A stretch of DNA of 48,113 nt from Reyranella sp. (GCA_022844015.1 JALHMO010000033.1:1-48113), one strand, 5' to 3'; numbered from the stretch's first letter, positions 7,941 through 16,139 are shown. Notes: generated from the sequence alone by a model not told the origin. Numbers and translations: made by a program.

Positions 7941-9300
7941 CACCCTCTTCTGCCTCGCGCTGCTCGCGCTGCCGCCGTTTGGTGCCGCGAACGCCCAGCA
8001 AAATCAACGTCTCAATCTGATTCGAGACGCCGAGATCGAGAGCACCATCCGCACGCTGGTGATACCGATCTGGCGTGCCGCCGGCCTCGACCCGAACGCG
8101 GTCGAGATCATGATCGTCCAGGACCACTCGCTCAACGCCTTCGTCGCCGCCGGCCAGCGCATCTTCCTGAATACCGGGCTGATCATGCGCACCGAGACGC
8201 CAAACCAGCTGATCGGGGTCCTGGCGCACGAAAGCGGGCACATTGCCGGTGGCCATCTCGCACGCATGCAGGAGGAGCTCCGGAGCCTGACCACCCTGCA
8301 GATTCTGGAGGCCATCCTGGGCGGCGGCGCAATGGCCGCCGGCGCCTTGTCGGGTGGCTCGTCGGGGCGAGGCGGACCGACCACTGGTGTGGGTGGACCG
8401 CGGGCCCCGGGCTCCCTGCTGTCGTTCCTCCACTACACGCAGACGCAGGAGAGTGCGGCCGACCAGGCAGCGATCACCTACCTGCAGCGCACCGGGCAAT
8501 CGCCCAAGGGCTCGGTCGAGTTCCTGCGCATCCTGCAGCGCGAGGAGCGCCTGCAGATCAATCGCCGCGATCCGTATCTGTCGACCCATCCGCTGACGCC
8601 CGATCGCATCACCACGTTCGAGGAAGCGGTAAAGCGCTCGCCCTACGCCAACACGCCCGACTCGGCACAGGCACTCAACATGCACCATCGCATGGTCGCC
8701 AAGCTGATGGGCTTCATCACGCCCGACACCGCGCTCTCGCGTTTCAGCGAGGCCGATCGCGCCGTGCCGGCCCGATATGCCCGCGCGATCGCCTGGTACC
8801 GCAAGGGGGCCCTCGGCTCGGCGTTGCTGACGATCGACGGATTGCTCAAGGAATATCCCAACGACCCGTACTTCCACGAGGTGCGTGGCCAGATGCTCTA
8901 CGAGAACGGCCGGGCCGCCGAAGCGGTGGCCTCCTACCGTCGCGCCGCGCAGCTGCTACCGAGTGCGGCAATCCTCAAGATCGACTACGCCCGCGCCCTG
9001 CTCGACACCAATGCGCCGGACAACGACCGCGAAGCGGTTCGCAACCTCGAGCAGGCGATGCAGCAGGAATCGGGCAGCTTCGAGCTGTGGCGCCTGATGG
9101 CGGCCGGCTACTCGAAGCTCAACAACCCCGGCATGACATCGCTCGCCCGAGCCGAGATGGCCGTGCTACGCGGCCAGCGCAGCGAGGCCCAGGCCCATGC
9201 CGACACCGCCACGCGCCACCTGCAGGCGGGAACACCAGCCTGGCAGCGGGCGCAGGACATCAAGGCTTACATCAACACGCGGCCGGCGGGACGCCGCTAG
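7915..9300 (+). CDS. Periplasmic M48-family metalloprotease with C-terminal TPR-like repeats, BepA-like
   Basis: The product is 461 residues from GTG 7915; GTG 7924 (MFRRIITLFCLALLALPPF) is an equally good start. A Sec signal peptide ends around ANAQ. The zinc site is HESGH at residues 105-109 in LAHESGHIAGGHLARM, and the third ligand Glu lies in TQTQESAADQAAITYL. A Gly/Ala-rich hydrophobic loop (residues about 130-160) follows the zinc site. The C-terminal third (ARYARAIAWYRKGALGSALLTIDGLLKEYPNDPYFHEVRGQMLYENG onward) shows helical repeats with TPR spacing. This order matches BepA/YfgC, a protease and chaperone that monitors outer-membrane protein assembly. The gene is followed after 15 bases by a DsbA-like gene, which suggests a periplasmic quality-control pair. 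Confidence 0.9.
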   Translation: MPPVFRRIITLFCLALLALPPFGAANAQQNQRLNLIRDAEIESTIRTLVIPIWRAAGLDPNAVEIMIVQDHSLNAFVAAGQRIFLNTGLIMRTETPNQLIGVLAHESGHIAGGHLARMQEELRSLTTLQILEAILGGGAMAAGALSGGSSGRGGPTTGVGGPRAPGSLLSFLHYTQTQESAADQAAITYLQRTGQSPKGSVEFLRILQREERLQINRRDPYLSTHPLTPDRITTFEEAVKRSPYANTPDSAQALNMHHRMVAKLMGFITPDTALSRFSEADRAVPARYARAIAWYRKGALGSALLTIDGLLKEYPNDPYFHEVRGQMLYENGRAAEAVASYRRAAQLLPSAAILKIDYARALLDTNAPDNDREAVRNLEQAMQQESGSFELWRLMAAGYSKLNNPGMTSLARAEMAVLRGQRSEAQAHADTATRHLQAGTPAWQRAQDIKAYINTRPAGRR

Positions 9301-9315
9301 TCCCGGAGACCGATC

Positions 9316-10089
9316 ATGCGAACAGTCCTTGTCGTCATCTCCGCCGGCCTGGTGGCGGTCGGCGCGCTCGTCGCCGCGTTGGCGACGCCGCCGGCGCGCC
9401 TCGCCAGCCCCGGCACGGCGGCTTCGCCGGCCGCCGACCGCAGCGCCTTCGGCAGGAGCATCCGTGAATATCTCCTCACCAATCCCGAGGTCCTGGTCGA
9501 GGCCATGCAGGAACTCGAGCGCCGGCAGGACAGCCAGCGCGACGCCGTTGCCCAGAAGGGCGTACAGGAGAACCAGGCCGAGCTGTTTCGCGATCCCGAC
9601 AGCCCGATCGGCGGCAACCCCAACGGAAACGTCGTGATCGTCGATTTCAACGACTATCAGTGCCCCTACTGCAAGCGGGCGCACCAGGCGGTCATGTCGG
9701 TCCTCGCCGCCGACGGCAACGTGAAGATCATCTACAAGGATCTGCCGATCCTCGGCGAGGCGTCGCGGATCGCCGCCCTGGCGGCCCTTGCCTCGACCCG
9801 GCAGGGCAAGCACCAGGCCCTGCACGATGCGCTGATGGATCACGGCGGCAAGCTCGATCGCGACCGCATCCTCGAGATTGCCGTCTCGGCCGGGCTGGAC
9901 CGCGCCCAGCTGGAGAAGGACATGCAGGATCCGAAGCTGAAGCAGATCATCGATCGCAACCTCGCCCTCGCCGCCGCTCTCGGCGTGCGCGGCACCCCGG
10001 CGTTCGTGATCGGCAACCAGTTCGTGCCCGGCGCCGTCGATGCCGCGACCCTGAAGAGGCTCATCGCCGACGCTCGAAAGGCCGGCTGA
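9316..10089 (+). CDS. DsbA-family thiol oxidoreductase, ScsC-like
   Basis: The 257-residue protein has an N-terminal membrane/signal segment (MRTVLVVISAGLVAVGALVAA) and then a helical region FGRSIREYLLTNPEVLVEAMQELERRQ. That region resembles the N-terminal trimerisation domain of ScsC-like proteins. The thioredoxin domain contains Cys116-Pro-Tyr-Cys119 in NDYQCPYCKRAH, the inserted helical domain (residues about 155-215), and the cis-proline loop GTPAFVIGNQFVPGA. Family members oxidise or isomerise disulfides of periplasmic proteins; the oligomerising N-terminus favours an isomerase role. GGAG precedes the ATG by 9 bases. It sits 15 bases after the M48 protease gene, so co-transcription is likely. 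It converges on the minus-strand gene ending at 10095 with only 5 bases between. Confidence 0.9.
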   Translation: MRTVLVVISAGLVAVGALVAALATPPARLASPGTAASPAADRSAFGRSIREYLLTNPEVLVEAMQELERRQDSQRDAVAQKGVQENQAELFRDPDSPIGGNPNGNVVIVDFNDYQCPYCKRAHQAVMSVLAADGNVKIIYKDLPILGEASRIAALAALASTRQGKHQALHDALMDHGGKLDRDRILEIAVSAGLDRAQLEKDMQDPKLKQIIDRNLALAAALGVRGTPAFVIGNQFVPGAVDAATLKRLIADARKAG

Positions 10090-10094
10090 GGAAG

Positions 10095-11570
10095 CTACTT
10101 CGACAGCGTTGCGGTCAGACCGAGGCCACTCACCAGGTCGGCGTCGGGTCGGATCAAGTAAGTGAAGCGGTCGAGATCGACCGGCGGATCCGGCCGGGCG
10201 TCGATCGTCAGCGTGCCGCCGCGCTCGATGAACTGCGAGACAGTGTCGAGCAGCCTGGTCATGCTCTCCGAGATGAGAACGCCGGGGGGTGAATAGCGCC
10301 GGATCTCGTTTGCCAGGTTTGCCCGCGTCCTGGCGACCGGCTGGCCGGTCACCGTCGACAGCGCTTTGAGGCTGCGCTCCAGCAGGCTCTTGTCGGCAAC
10401 CACGAGCTTGGCCGAGCCGAGTGCGGCGGAGGACATTTGCAGACCGTCCAGATCGCCCTCGTCGATCGCCTGCCAGAAGGCCGCATCGGCGTTGACGAGC
10501 TGCGCCGAGAAATCGATCTCGCCCAATCCCGGCCCGACGAGGGCGCACTGCTCGACCGCGAGCACCCCCTTGCTGCGATCCTCGAGGCCCGAGCAGTCGA
10601 GATCGAGCTTGATCTCCTTCAGTCCCATCGACTGCAGGGCGATGCGCAGCTGCAGGGCTTCGAGGCTGCGCAACGGAGGCGCGAGCACGAAGCCCTCGAT
10701 ACGGGTACGCGTGCGGCTGACGGCGTGCGATTCGTGCACGGTCTCGACGTTAATGGCGCCGAGGGAGATGCCGTAACGTGAGAAGGCATCGCCGCTGAAA
10801 CCCGAGATGCGGCCGCTGACCAGATGGATGCGCCCCATCGGCATTCCCGGTTCCCAGTCGCTGGAACCGAGGGCGCCGAGCAGTCGGGCGACGTCCAGGC
10901 CATGCACATCGACGTCGTCGATCTTGACCTCGGCGGCCTTCTTTCCCTTCGTCGTCGCCTCCATGCCATTGATCGTCAATCGCTCGAGATTGCCCCGGTC
11001 GAAGCGCTCGACGACAAACGACGCGAGACCGAACGTGTCTCCCTTCTGACGCTGGTCTATCGCGAGAGCACGCAGTTCCAGCCGACCGATCTCGAGCGCC
11101 GCCAGGGCGCGCGTCACGCGCTGCCGATCGGCATGCGGGCCGCCCTCGCCAGGATCGAACCGGTCGAGGTCGAAGTCATCGACGACCATGGAGGCCAGGC
11201 TCACTTGAGTGATCCGATCGACGGCGCGAAAGTCCTTCACCTCGAGACGCTTGGCCTGCAGCGGGTCACCCCACTGGATTCCCTGGAGCGGCGTCCGCCC
11301 CTGCAGCAGCTCCCCGATCGGCCAGTCGAGCCCCGCCACATCGATGCGCGCGATGGTCATTTCGCCGGCAGGGCGCGTGGACTTGACGTCCAGCAGGACG
11401 ACCTGCCGGTCGAACAGGGCGACCTCGACGGTGCCAACCTTGGTGGTGCCGCTGCGCTCGATCTCGGCCTTCAGCAGGTCGGCGATCTGGATCTGGACGA
11501 GCGGCACGGCGGCGAGGCAGATGCCGATCAGGCCGAGCAGCACCAGGCCCGCGATGATGCCTTTCCTCAT
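10095..11570 (-). CDS. Inner-membrane-anchored periplasmic protein of unknown function, AsmA/DUF748-like architecture
   Basis: The 491-residue protein starts MRKGIIAGLVLLGLIGICLAAVPLVQI, a single N-terminal membrane helix with a short basic cytoplasmic tip. The rest is predicted to be exported and beta-rich, with alternating charged and hydrophobic strands such as RQVVLLDVKSTRP, ERLTINGMEAT and GRIHLVSGRISGF. This layout resembles AsmA-like and DUF748-like proteins, but I recognise no diagnostic motif, so no family is claimed. Its ATG (11570) overlaps the maiA stop codon in an ATGA arrangement. Translation is therefore probably coupled to maiA, although nothing in the protein suggests a role in tyrosine breakdown. 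It ends five bases from the convergent DsbA-like gene and no terminator is visible between them. Confidence 0.7.
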   Translation of the reverse strand: MRKGIIAGLVLLGLIGICLAAVPLVQIQIADLLKAEIERSGTTKVGTVEVALFDRQVVLLDVKSTRPAGEMTIARIDVAGLDWPIGELLQGRTPLQGIQWGDPLQAKRLEVKDFRAVDRITQVSLASMVVDDFDLDRFDPGEGGPHADRQRVTRALAALEIGRLELRALAIDQRQKGDTFGLASFVVERFDRGNLERLTINGMEATTKGKKAAEVKIDDVDVHGLDVARLLGALGSSDWEPGMPMGRIHLVSGRISGFSGDAFSRYGISLGAINVETVHESHAVSRTRTRIEGFVLAPPLRSLEALQLRIALQSMGLKEIKLDLDCSGLEDRSKGVLAVEQCALVGPGLGEIDFSAQLVNADAAFWQAIDEGDLDGLQMSSAALGSAKLVVADKSLLERSLKALSTVTGQPVARTRANLANEIRRYSPPGVLISESMTRLLDTVSQFIERGGTLTIDARPDPPVDLDRFTYLIRPDADLVSGLGLTATLSK

Positions 11571-12211
11571 GGCTCCGCATCCGGCTGCCGGGACGGTTGG
11601 GCGGCGTCGAAGGCGGGCAGCTTCATGCTGGCCTCGAAAATACGCTGGATCGTCGGATACTTCTTCATGTCGACCTTGAAGCGGGCGGCGTTGAATACCT
11701 GGGGAATGAGGCAAAGATCGGCCATCGTCGGGCGATCGCCGTGACTGAAGGTGCCGGTCTTGCGGTCGCCGGCAACCGAGGCCTCGTAGGCCTCGAAGCC
11801 GGTATCGATCCAGTGACGCGACCAAGCGAAGGCACTCTCCTCGCTCTGCCCGAAATTGTCCCGCAGATAAGCCATCACCCGCAGGTTCTGGATCGGATGA
11901 ATGTCGGCCGTGCAGATCAGCGCCAATGCCCTGACCCGGGCGCGATCCGCCGGATCCCCGGGCAGCAGCGGCGGCTCCGGATGAACCTCCTCGAGATACT
12001 CGAGGATCGCCAGCGACTGAGTCAGGACGTCGCCCGAGTCGAGCACCATCGCCGGCACCAGCTTCTGGGGATTGAGCGCGACATAGTCCGGCGCTGCCTG
12101 CTCGCCCTTGCGCAGGTGGCGCGACGCATGCTCGACGGCCACCCCCTTGAGGTTGAGGGCAATGCGGACGCGAAACGCCGCCGACGAACGGAAATAGCCG
12201 ATCAGCTTCAT
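11567..12211 (-). CDS. maiA: Maleylacetoacetate isomerase, GST zeta class
   Basis: The 214-residue protein has the glutathione S-transferase fold. The zeta-class N-terminal signature is YFRSSAAFRVRIALNLKG, with the catalytic SSxxxRVRIALxLKG motif. It is followed by NPQKLVPAMVLDSGDVLTQSLAILEYLEE, the glutathione-contacting region, and the C-terminal helical domain with GDRPTMADLCLIPQVFNAARF. It converts maleylacetoacetate to fumarylacetoacetate using glutathione as cofactor. The hmgA and fumarylacetoacetase genes on the same strand just upstream support the assignment. A 155-base gap containing a degenerate repeat separates it from fumarylacetoacetase, so it may have its own promoter (a TTGTCA sits at 12255-12250 on the minus strand). 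It overlaps the next gene by 4 bases. Confidence 0.93.
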   Translation of the reverse strand: MKLIGYFRSSAAFRVRIALNLKGVAVEHASRHLRKGEQAAPDYVALNPQKLVPAMVLDSGDVLTQSLAILEYLEEVHPEPPLLPGDPADRARVRALALICTADIHPIQNLRVMAYLRDNFGQSEESAFAWSRHWIDTGFEAYEASVAGDRKTGTFSHGDRPTMADLCLIPQVFNAARFKVDMKKYPTIQRIFEASMKLPAFDAAQPSRQPDAEP

Positions 12212-12295
12212 GGTCGCCTCCTCAGCTACCTTAGGGTTTGCCAGTTCATTGACAATGTTTTCTGGATCGCCCTCGGCAGAAAGGACCGGTCCCGC

Positions 12296-12360
12296 GTTAC
12301 GCCGGCGATGACGGCTTCGTCGACATCCGAGCTTAGCGAGGGACCTTTGCCGTCATCCGT
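12296..12360. repeat. Degenerate copy of the GTCATCC-GAGGGACCT palindromic repeat
   Basis: Between the fumarylacetoacetase and maiA genes, the stretch CGACATCCGAGCTTAGCGA followed by GGGACCTTTGCCGTCATCC resembles the partial unit at 854-903. The inverted words GTCATCC and GATGACGG flank it. The copy is weak and single. Confidence 0.45.
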
Positions 12361-12366
12361 GTGCGC

Positions 12367-13359
12367 TCAGCCGGGCGGCACGTAGCGCACGACCTTCTGA
12401 TCGATGGCGCCGAAGATCGACTGGCCGGCGCGGTCCAGCATCTCGATCCGGATTCGGTCGCCGAAGGCCATGAACGGCGTCACGGGCTTGCCGCCCTCGA
12501 TGGTCTCGCGCACCCGGCGCTCGGCGATGCACGAGCAGCCGACCCCGGCGTCGCGGTTGGCGACGGTGCCAGAGCCGACGACGGTGCCGGCCTCGAGATG
12601 CCGCGTGCGGGCGGCATGGGCGATCAGCTGGCCGAAGTCGAAGGTCAGATCGGTCGCGGCATCGGGATGGCCGAACTCCTTGCCGTTCAGGGTCGAGATC
12701 AGCGGCAGGCCGAGCCGGGCGCCGTCCCAGGCCTCGCCCAGCTCGTCCGGCGTCACCGCCACCGGTGCGAAGGCCGTCGCCGGCTTGCCGTGGAAGAAGC
12801 CGAAGCCCTTGGCGAGCTCCGTGACGATCAGGTTGCGCAGCGACACGTCGTTCAGGATCGTCACCAGCCTGATGTGCCGGCGCGCCGCCTCGGCCGACAC
12901 GCCCATCGGTACGTCGTCGACGATGACCCCGATCTCCCCCTCGAAATCAATTCCCCAGGCCTCGTCCCCGGCTTCGATGTCGTCATGGGGGCCGATGAAG
13001 GAGTCCGAGCCGCCCTGGTACATCAGGGGGTCGGTCCAGAAGGACGGCGGCATCTCGACGCCGCGCGCCTTGCGGACCAGCTCGACATGCACGACGTAGG
13101 CCGAGCCATCGGCCCACTGGAAGGCGCGCGGCAGCGGCGCCGCCAGCGCCGTGGTGTCGAGGTCGAAGGCGCCGGGTGCCTTGCCCTCGGCCAGTCGCCC
13201 GGCCAGCTCGGCGAGCTTCGGCGACACGGCCGCCCAGTCGTCGAGCGCCTTTTGCAGCGTCGGCGCGATCCCGGTCGCCCGAACCGCCCGCCGGAGCGCG
13301 CGGTCGACGACGATCAGCGTGCCGTCGCGGCCGCCTTCCTTGAGTGAAGCGAGCTTCAT
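12367..13359 (-). CDS. fahA: Fumarylacetoacetate hydrolase (short bacterial type)
   Basis: The 330-residue protein belongs to the fumarylacetoacetase family. Characteristic segments are QWADGSAYVVHVELVRKARG, DPLMYQGGSDSFIGPHDDI, WGIDFEGEIGVIVDDVP (metal-binding Glu pair), LNDVSLRNLI and VGSGTVANRD. The metal-dependent family hydrolyses fumarylacetoacetate to fumarate and acetoacetate, the last step of tyrosine breakdown. The N-terminus (MKLASLKEGGRDGTLIVVDR) fits the short bacterial form of about 330-340 residues, rather than the 420-residue eukaryotic form. It lies six bases downstream of hmgA on the same strand, clearly in one operon with hmgA and hpd. The step between, maleylacetoacetate isomerisation, is encoded by maiA 155 bases further on. 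Confidence 0.93.
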   Translation of the reverse strand: MKLASLKEGGRDGTLIVVDRALRRAVRATGIAPTLQKALDDWAAVSPKLAELAGRLAEGKAPGAFDLDTTALAAPLPRAFQWADGSAYVVHVELVRKARGVEMPPSFWTDPLMYQGGSDSFIGPHDDIEAGDEAWGIDFEGEIGVIVDDVPMGVSAEAARRHIRLVTILNDVSLRNLIVTELAKGFGFFHGKPATAFAPVAVTPDELGEAWDGARLGLPLISTLNGKEFGHPDAATDLTFDFGQLIAHAARTRHLEAGTVVGSGTVANRDAGVGCSCIAERRVRETIEGGKPVTPFMAFGDRIRIEMLDRAGQSIFGAIDQKVVRYVPPG

Positions 13360-13365
13360 CGCCGC

Positions 13366-14514
13366 CTACTCCGCCGCTTGCTCGAGTACCGGAGGGCGCC
13401 ACGACTTCACGTAGCCCTCGAACTCGATGCCGGCCGGCATCGCCGCGACATCGACGGCATCGCGCGTGTCGATCATGACCGCGACCTCGTCGGTCTCCAT
13501 CCGCCCGCCCTTGGTGGCTGCATTGAAAGCCTTGGGATGGGGGCCGTGCGTAAAGCCGGAAGGATGGATCGTCATCATCCCGGGGTGGATGTTGTCGCGG
13601 CTGAAGAAGCTGCCCTTGTGGTAGAAGATGATCTCCTCGTAGTCGTCGTTGTTGTGGAAGAACGGCAGCTTCAGCGCCTCGGGGTCGCTCTCGAAGGGCC
13701 GCGGCACGAAGGTGCAGACGACGAAGCGGCCGGCCACGAAGGTGGTGTGGGCCGATGGCGGCAGATGGGCGCGATGGCTCATCAGCGGCCGCAGGTCGCG
13801 CCAGTTGATGCGTGCCACGCTGAGATCGCCGTGCCAGCCCACCGCATCGAGCGGATTGAACGGGAAAGTTACCGTCGACAGCTGATTGCGGCGCTTCACC
13901 GAGACCCGCCAGGTGCGTTCGTCCTGCTGGGCGCGAAAGGCGTCGTCGAGCCGGGGCGTGTCGAGCATGGCCGTGTCGAAGATCGCGTGGCGACCGACCA
14001 GGCCTTTCTCCGGCAGCGTGAAGTGCTCGTTGGTCGCCTCGACCATCAGGGTCAGGGTGGGCTTGACCGGCGACAGGCGCCACATCGTGCCGCGCGGCAC
14101 GACGATGTAGTCGCCGTCACGGTAGTCGAGATGGCCATAGTCGCAGTACAGCGCGCCCTCGCCCTCGTGAATGAACAGGAGCTGGTCGCCGTCGCTGTTG
14201 CGTGCCAGCTCGCTCATTGGCTCATCGAGCCGCCACATGCGCATCTGCAGGTGCGGGTTGGTCATCACCAGTTGCGCCTGCCACGGGCTCGTCGCCGCGG
14301 CGGCGAGCTTGCCGAGATCGAAAGCGCGCGGCCGGATGGCGCCGTCGAACGCGATCCAGTCGGTCGGCTTGTGCCGATGATGGAACTGCGCCGACGGCCC
14401 GAAGAAGCCCTCCTTGCCGATCTCACGCTCGTAGGTGCCCTCGGGAAGCCGGACGTGGGCCTGGCGCGAGGCGATGCCCTCGACCTGGCGCAACGGAATC
14501 CAGTTCTTGCTCAT
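13366..14514 (-). CDS. hmgA: Homogentisate 1,2-dioxygenase
   Basis: The start is ATG 14514, with GGAGGGAA just upstream, giving 382 residues. The longer open frame continues back into hpd and is not used. The cupin-type segments DQLLFIHEGEGALYCDYGHLDYRDGDYIVVPRGTMWRL and LPFFHNNDDYEEIIFYHKGSFFSRDNIHPGMMTIHPSGFTHGPHP contain the His/Glu ligands expected for the non-haem iron centre. The enzyme opens the ring of homogentisate with O2 to give maleylacetoacetate. It is 17 bases downstream of hpd and 6 bases upstream of fumarylacetoacetase. At 382 residues it is shorter than the canonical 430-440-residue enzyme and belongs to the compact bacterial form. Confidence 0.92.
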   Translation of the reverse strand: MSKNWIPLRQVEGIASRQAHVRLPEGTYEREIGKEGFFGPSAQFHHRHKPTDWIAFDGAIRPRAFDLGKLAAAATSPWQAQLVMTNPHLQMRMWRLDEPMSELARNSDGDQLLFIHEGEGALYCDYGHLDYRDGDYIVVPRGTMWRLSPVKPTLTLMVEATNEHFTLPEKGLVGRHAIFDTAMLDTPRLDDAFRAQQDERTWRVSVKRRNQLSTVTFPFNPLDAVGWHGDLSVARINWRDLRPLMSHRAHLPPSAHTTFVAGRFVVCTFVPRPFESDPEALKLPFFHNNDDYEEIIFYHKGSFFSRDNIHPGMMTIHPSGFTHGPHPKAFNAATKGGRMETDEVAVMIDTRDAVDVAAMPAGIEFEGYVKSWRPPVLEQAAE

Positions 14515-14531
14515 GGTTCCCTCCGCTCGTT

Positions 14532-15620
14532 CTATGCCTTGAGGACGCCGCGCCGGATCTGGTCGAGCTCGATCGACTCGAACAGGGCGCGGAAGTTGCC
14601 TTCGCCGAAGCCCTCGTTGCCGCGGCGCTGGATGATCTCGAAGAAGATCGGCCCGATCACCGTTTGCGTGAAGATCTGCAGCAGCAGACCGCCGCCCTCG
14701 GTCGGCGCGCCGTCGATCAGGATGCGATCGGCGGCCAGGCGGCCGACATCCTGGCCGTGGCCCGGCAGGCGACTGTCGACCTGTTCGTAGTAGGTGTCGG
14801 GCACGGTCTGGAACGGCACGCCGCGGCCCCTCAGTGCCTCGACGGTGTCGAAGATCTCGCTGGTGCCGAGGGCGATGTGCTGGATGCCCTCGCCGTGATA
14901 GGCCGAGAGGTATTCCTGGATCTGCGACTTGTCGTCGGTGCTCTCGTTGATCGGGATGCGAATCCTGCCGCACGGGCTTGTCATGGCCTTGCTCTTGAGC
15001 CCGGTGAGCTTGCCTTCGATGTCGAAGTAGCGGATCTCCCTGAAGTTGAAGAGCCGCTCGTAGAAGTCGGCCCACTCGGCCATGCGCCCGCGATGAACAT
15101 TGTGCGTCAGGTGATCGATGTAGGTCAGCCCGACGCCCTTGGGCGAATGCTCGATGCCGGGCAAGAACTCGAAATCGACGTCGTAGATCGTGCCGCGCGC
15201 GCCGTAGCGATCGACGAGGTAGATCAGCGAATCGCCGATGCCCTTGATCGCCGGGATGTTGAGCTCCATCGGGCCGACCTTGTTCTCGACCCCCCAGGCG
15301 CCGAGCGAGAGGGCACGCTTGTAGGCGAAGGCCGCGTTCCTCACCCGGAAGGCGATGGCGCAGACGCTGGGCCCGTGCACACGGGCAAAGCCCTGGGCAA
15401 AGCTCTCCTTCTCGCCGTTGACGATGAAGTTGACGTCGCCCTGGCGGTACAGCGAGACGTCCTTGGAGCGGTGCCGGGCGACACGCACGAAGCCCATGCT
15501 CTCGAACAGCGCGCCTAGCGCCGCCGGATCGGGTGCGGTGTACTCGACGAACTCGAAGCCGTCGGTGCCCATCGGGTTGACCTCGTCCACGCCTGCGGCG
15601 GAGCCCTCTACGGTTGCCAT
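14532..15620 (-). CDS. hpd: 4-hydroxyphenylpyruvate dioxygenase
   Basis: From ATG 15620 (MATVEGSAAGVDEVNPMGTD) the protein has 362 residues, the usual bacterial length. GGGAGG lies 5-6 bases before the start, whereas the longer frame from 15659 has no such site. Two vicinal-oxygen-chelate domains are visible. The C-terminal one carries the iron ligands: His in YIDHLTHNVHRG, His in GEGIQHIALGT and Glu in GPIFFEIIQRRGNEGFGEGNF. It converts 4-hydroxyphenylpyruvate to homogentisate with O2 and loss of CO2. It is the first gene of the hpd-hmgA-fahA operon and is divergent from the MarR gene. The 18-bp near-palindrome at 15651-15668 lies about 30 bases upstream of its start codon. Confidence 0.95.
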   Translation of the reverse strand: MATVEGSAAGVDEVNPMGTDGFEFVEYTAPDPAALGALFESMGFVRVARHRSKDVSLYRQGDVNFIVNGEKESFAQGFARVHGPSVCAIAFRVRNAAFAYKRALSLGAWGVENKVGPMELNIPAIKGIGDSLIYLVDRYGARGTIYDVDFEFLPGIEHSPKGVGLTYIDHLTHNVHRGRMAEWADFYERLFNFREIRYFDIEGKLTGLKSKAMTSPCGRIRIPINESTDDKSQIQEYLSAYHGEGIQHIALGTSEIFDTVEALRGRGVPFQTVPDTYYEQVDSRLPGHGQDVGRLAADRILIDGAPTEGGGLLLQIFTQTVIGPIFFEIIQRRGNEGFGEGNFRALFESIELDQIRRGVLKA

Positions 15621-15650
15621 GCGACCTCCCGGTTGACCTCGCTGTCGAAT

Positions 15651-15668
15651 TAGTTTCATATGTAACTA
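15651..15668. promoter_or_regulatory. Probable MarR-family operator between hpd and marR
   Basis: TAGTTTCATATGTAACTA is an 18-bp inverted repeat with only one mismatched base pair (arms TAGTT/AACTA around the core CATATG). Its size and AT-rich character fit a MarR-dimer site and stand out in this GC-rich region. It ends two bases before the ATG of the MarR gene and starts 31 bases before the hpd start. Binding here could therefore repress both genes. Position and symmetry are seen; the regulator match is inferred. Confidence 0.72.
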
Positions 15669-15670
15669 TT

Positions 15671-16132
15671 ATGTCCGCCGCTTTGCAAGCCCTCGAGCTG
15701 GAGAATTTTCTGCCCTACCGGCTGTCGGTGCTGGCGCAGCTGGTTTCCGAATCGCTGCACGATCTCTATGCCGCGCCCTTCGGCCTGACGGTCACCCAGT
15801 GGCGGGTGATGGCGGCGCTGGGCCGCTTCGCCCCCCTCACGGCCTCCGAGGTCGGGCAGCGGATCGTCATGGACAAGGTCGCGGTCAGCCGGGCCGTCGC
15901 CGGACTGATGGAGCGCGGCCTGATCGAGCGCGCCACCGACCGCAGCGACCGCCGGCGCGCCTCGCTGCGGTTGAGCGCCCGCGGCCGCGTCATGCATGCC
16001 CGCATCGTGCCGCTGGCCCTGGCATACCAGGAGCGGCTCTACGAGGCCCTCGACCCCGACGAGCGGCGCAGCTTCGACGCCCTGACCGAGCGCTTGTTCG
16101 CCCGAGCCAGGGCCCTTCGAGACGGCGGCTGA
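15671..16132 (+). CDS. MarR-family transcriptional regulator
   Basis: Start ATG 15671 (MSAALQALELENFLPYRLSV) gives 153 residues, the typical MarR length. The winged helix-turn-helix region is clear: GLTVTQWRVMAALGRFAPLTASEVGQRIVMDKVAVSRAVAGLMERGLIERATDRSDRRRASLRLSARG, including the conserved Asp-Arg wing tip (DRSDRR). The helices at both ends form the dimer interface. Divergent orientation from hpd and the palindrome overlapping its own start region indicate control of tyrosine catabolism and of itself. MarR repressors are usually released by an aromatic acid, perhaps 4-hydroxyphenylpyruvate or homogentisate here. That ligand is inference only. The open frame upstream of 15671 would place the operator inside the coding region and is disfavoured. 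Confidence 0.9.
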   Translation: MSAALQALELENFLPYRLSVLAQLVSESLHDLYAAPFGLTVTQWRVMAALGRFAPLTASEVGQRIVMDKVAVSRAVAGLMERGLIERATDRSDRRRASLRLSARGRVMHARIVPLALAYQERLYEALDPDERRSFDALTERLFARARALRDGG

Positions 16133-16139
16133 GCCCGCC

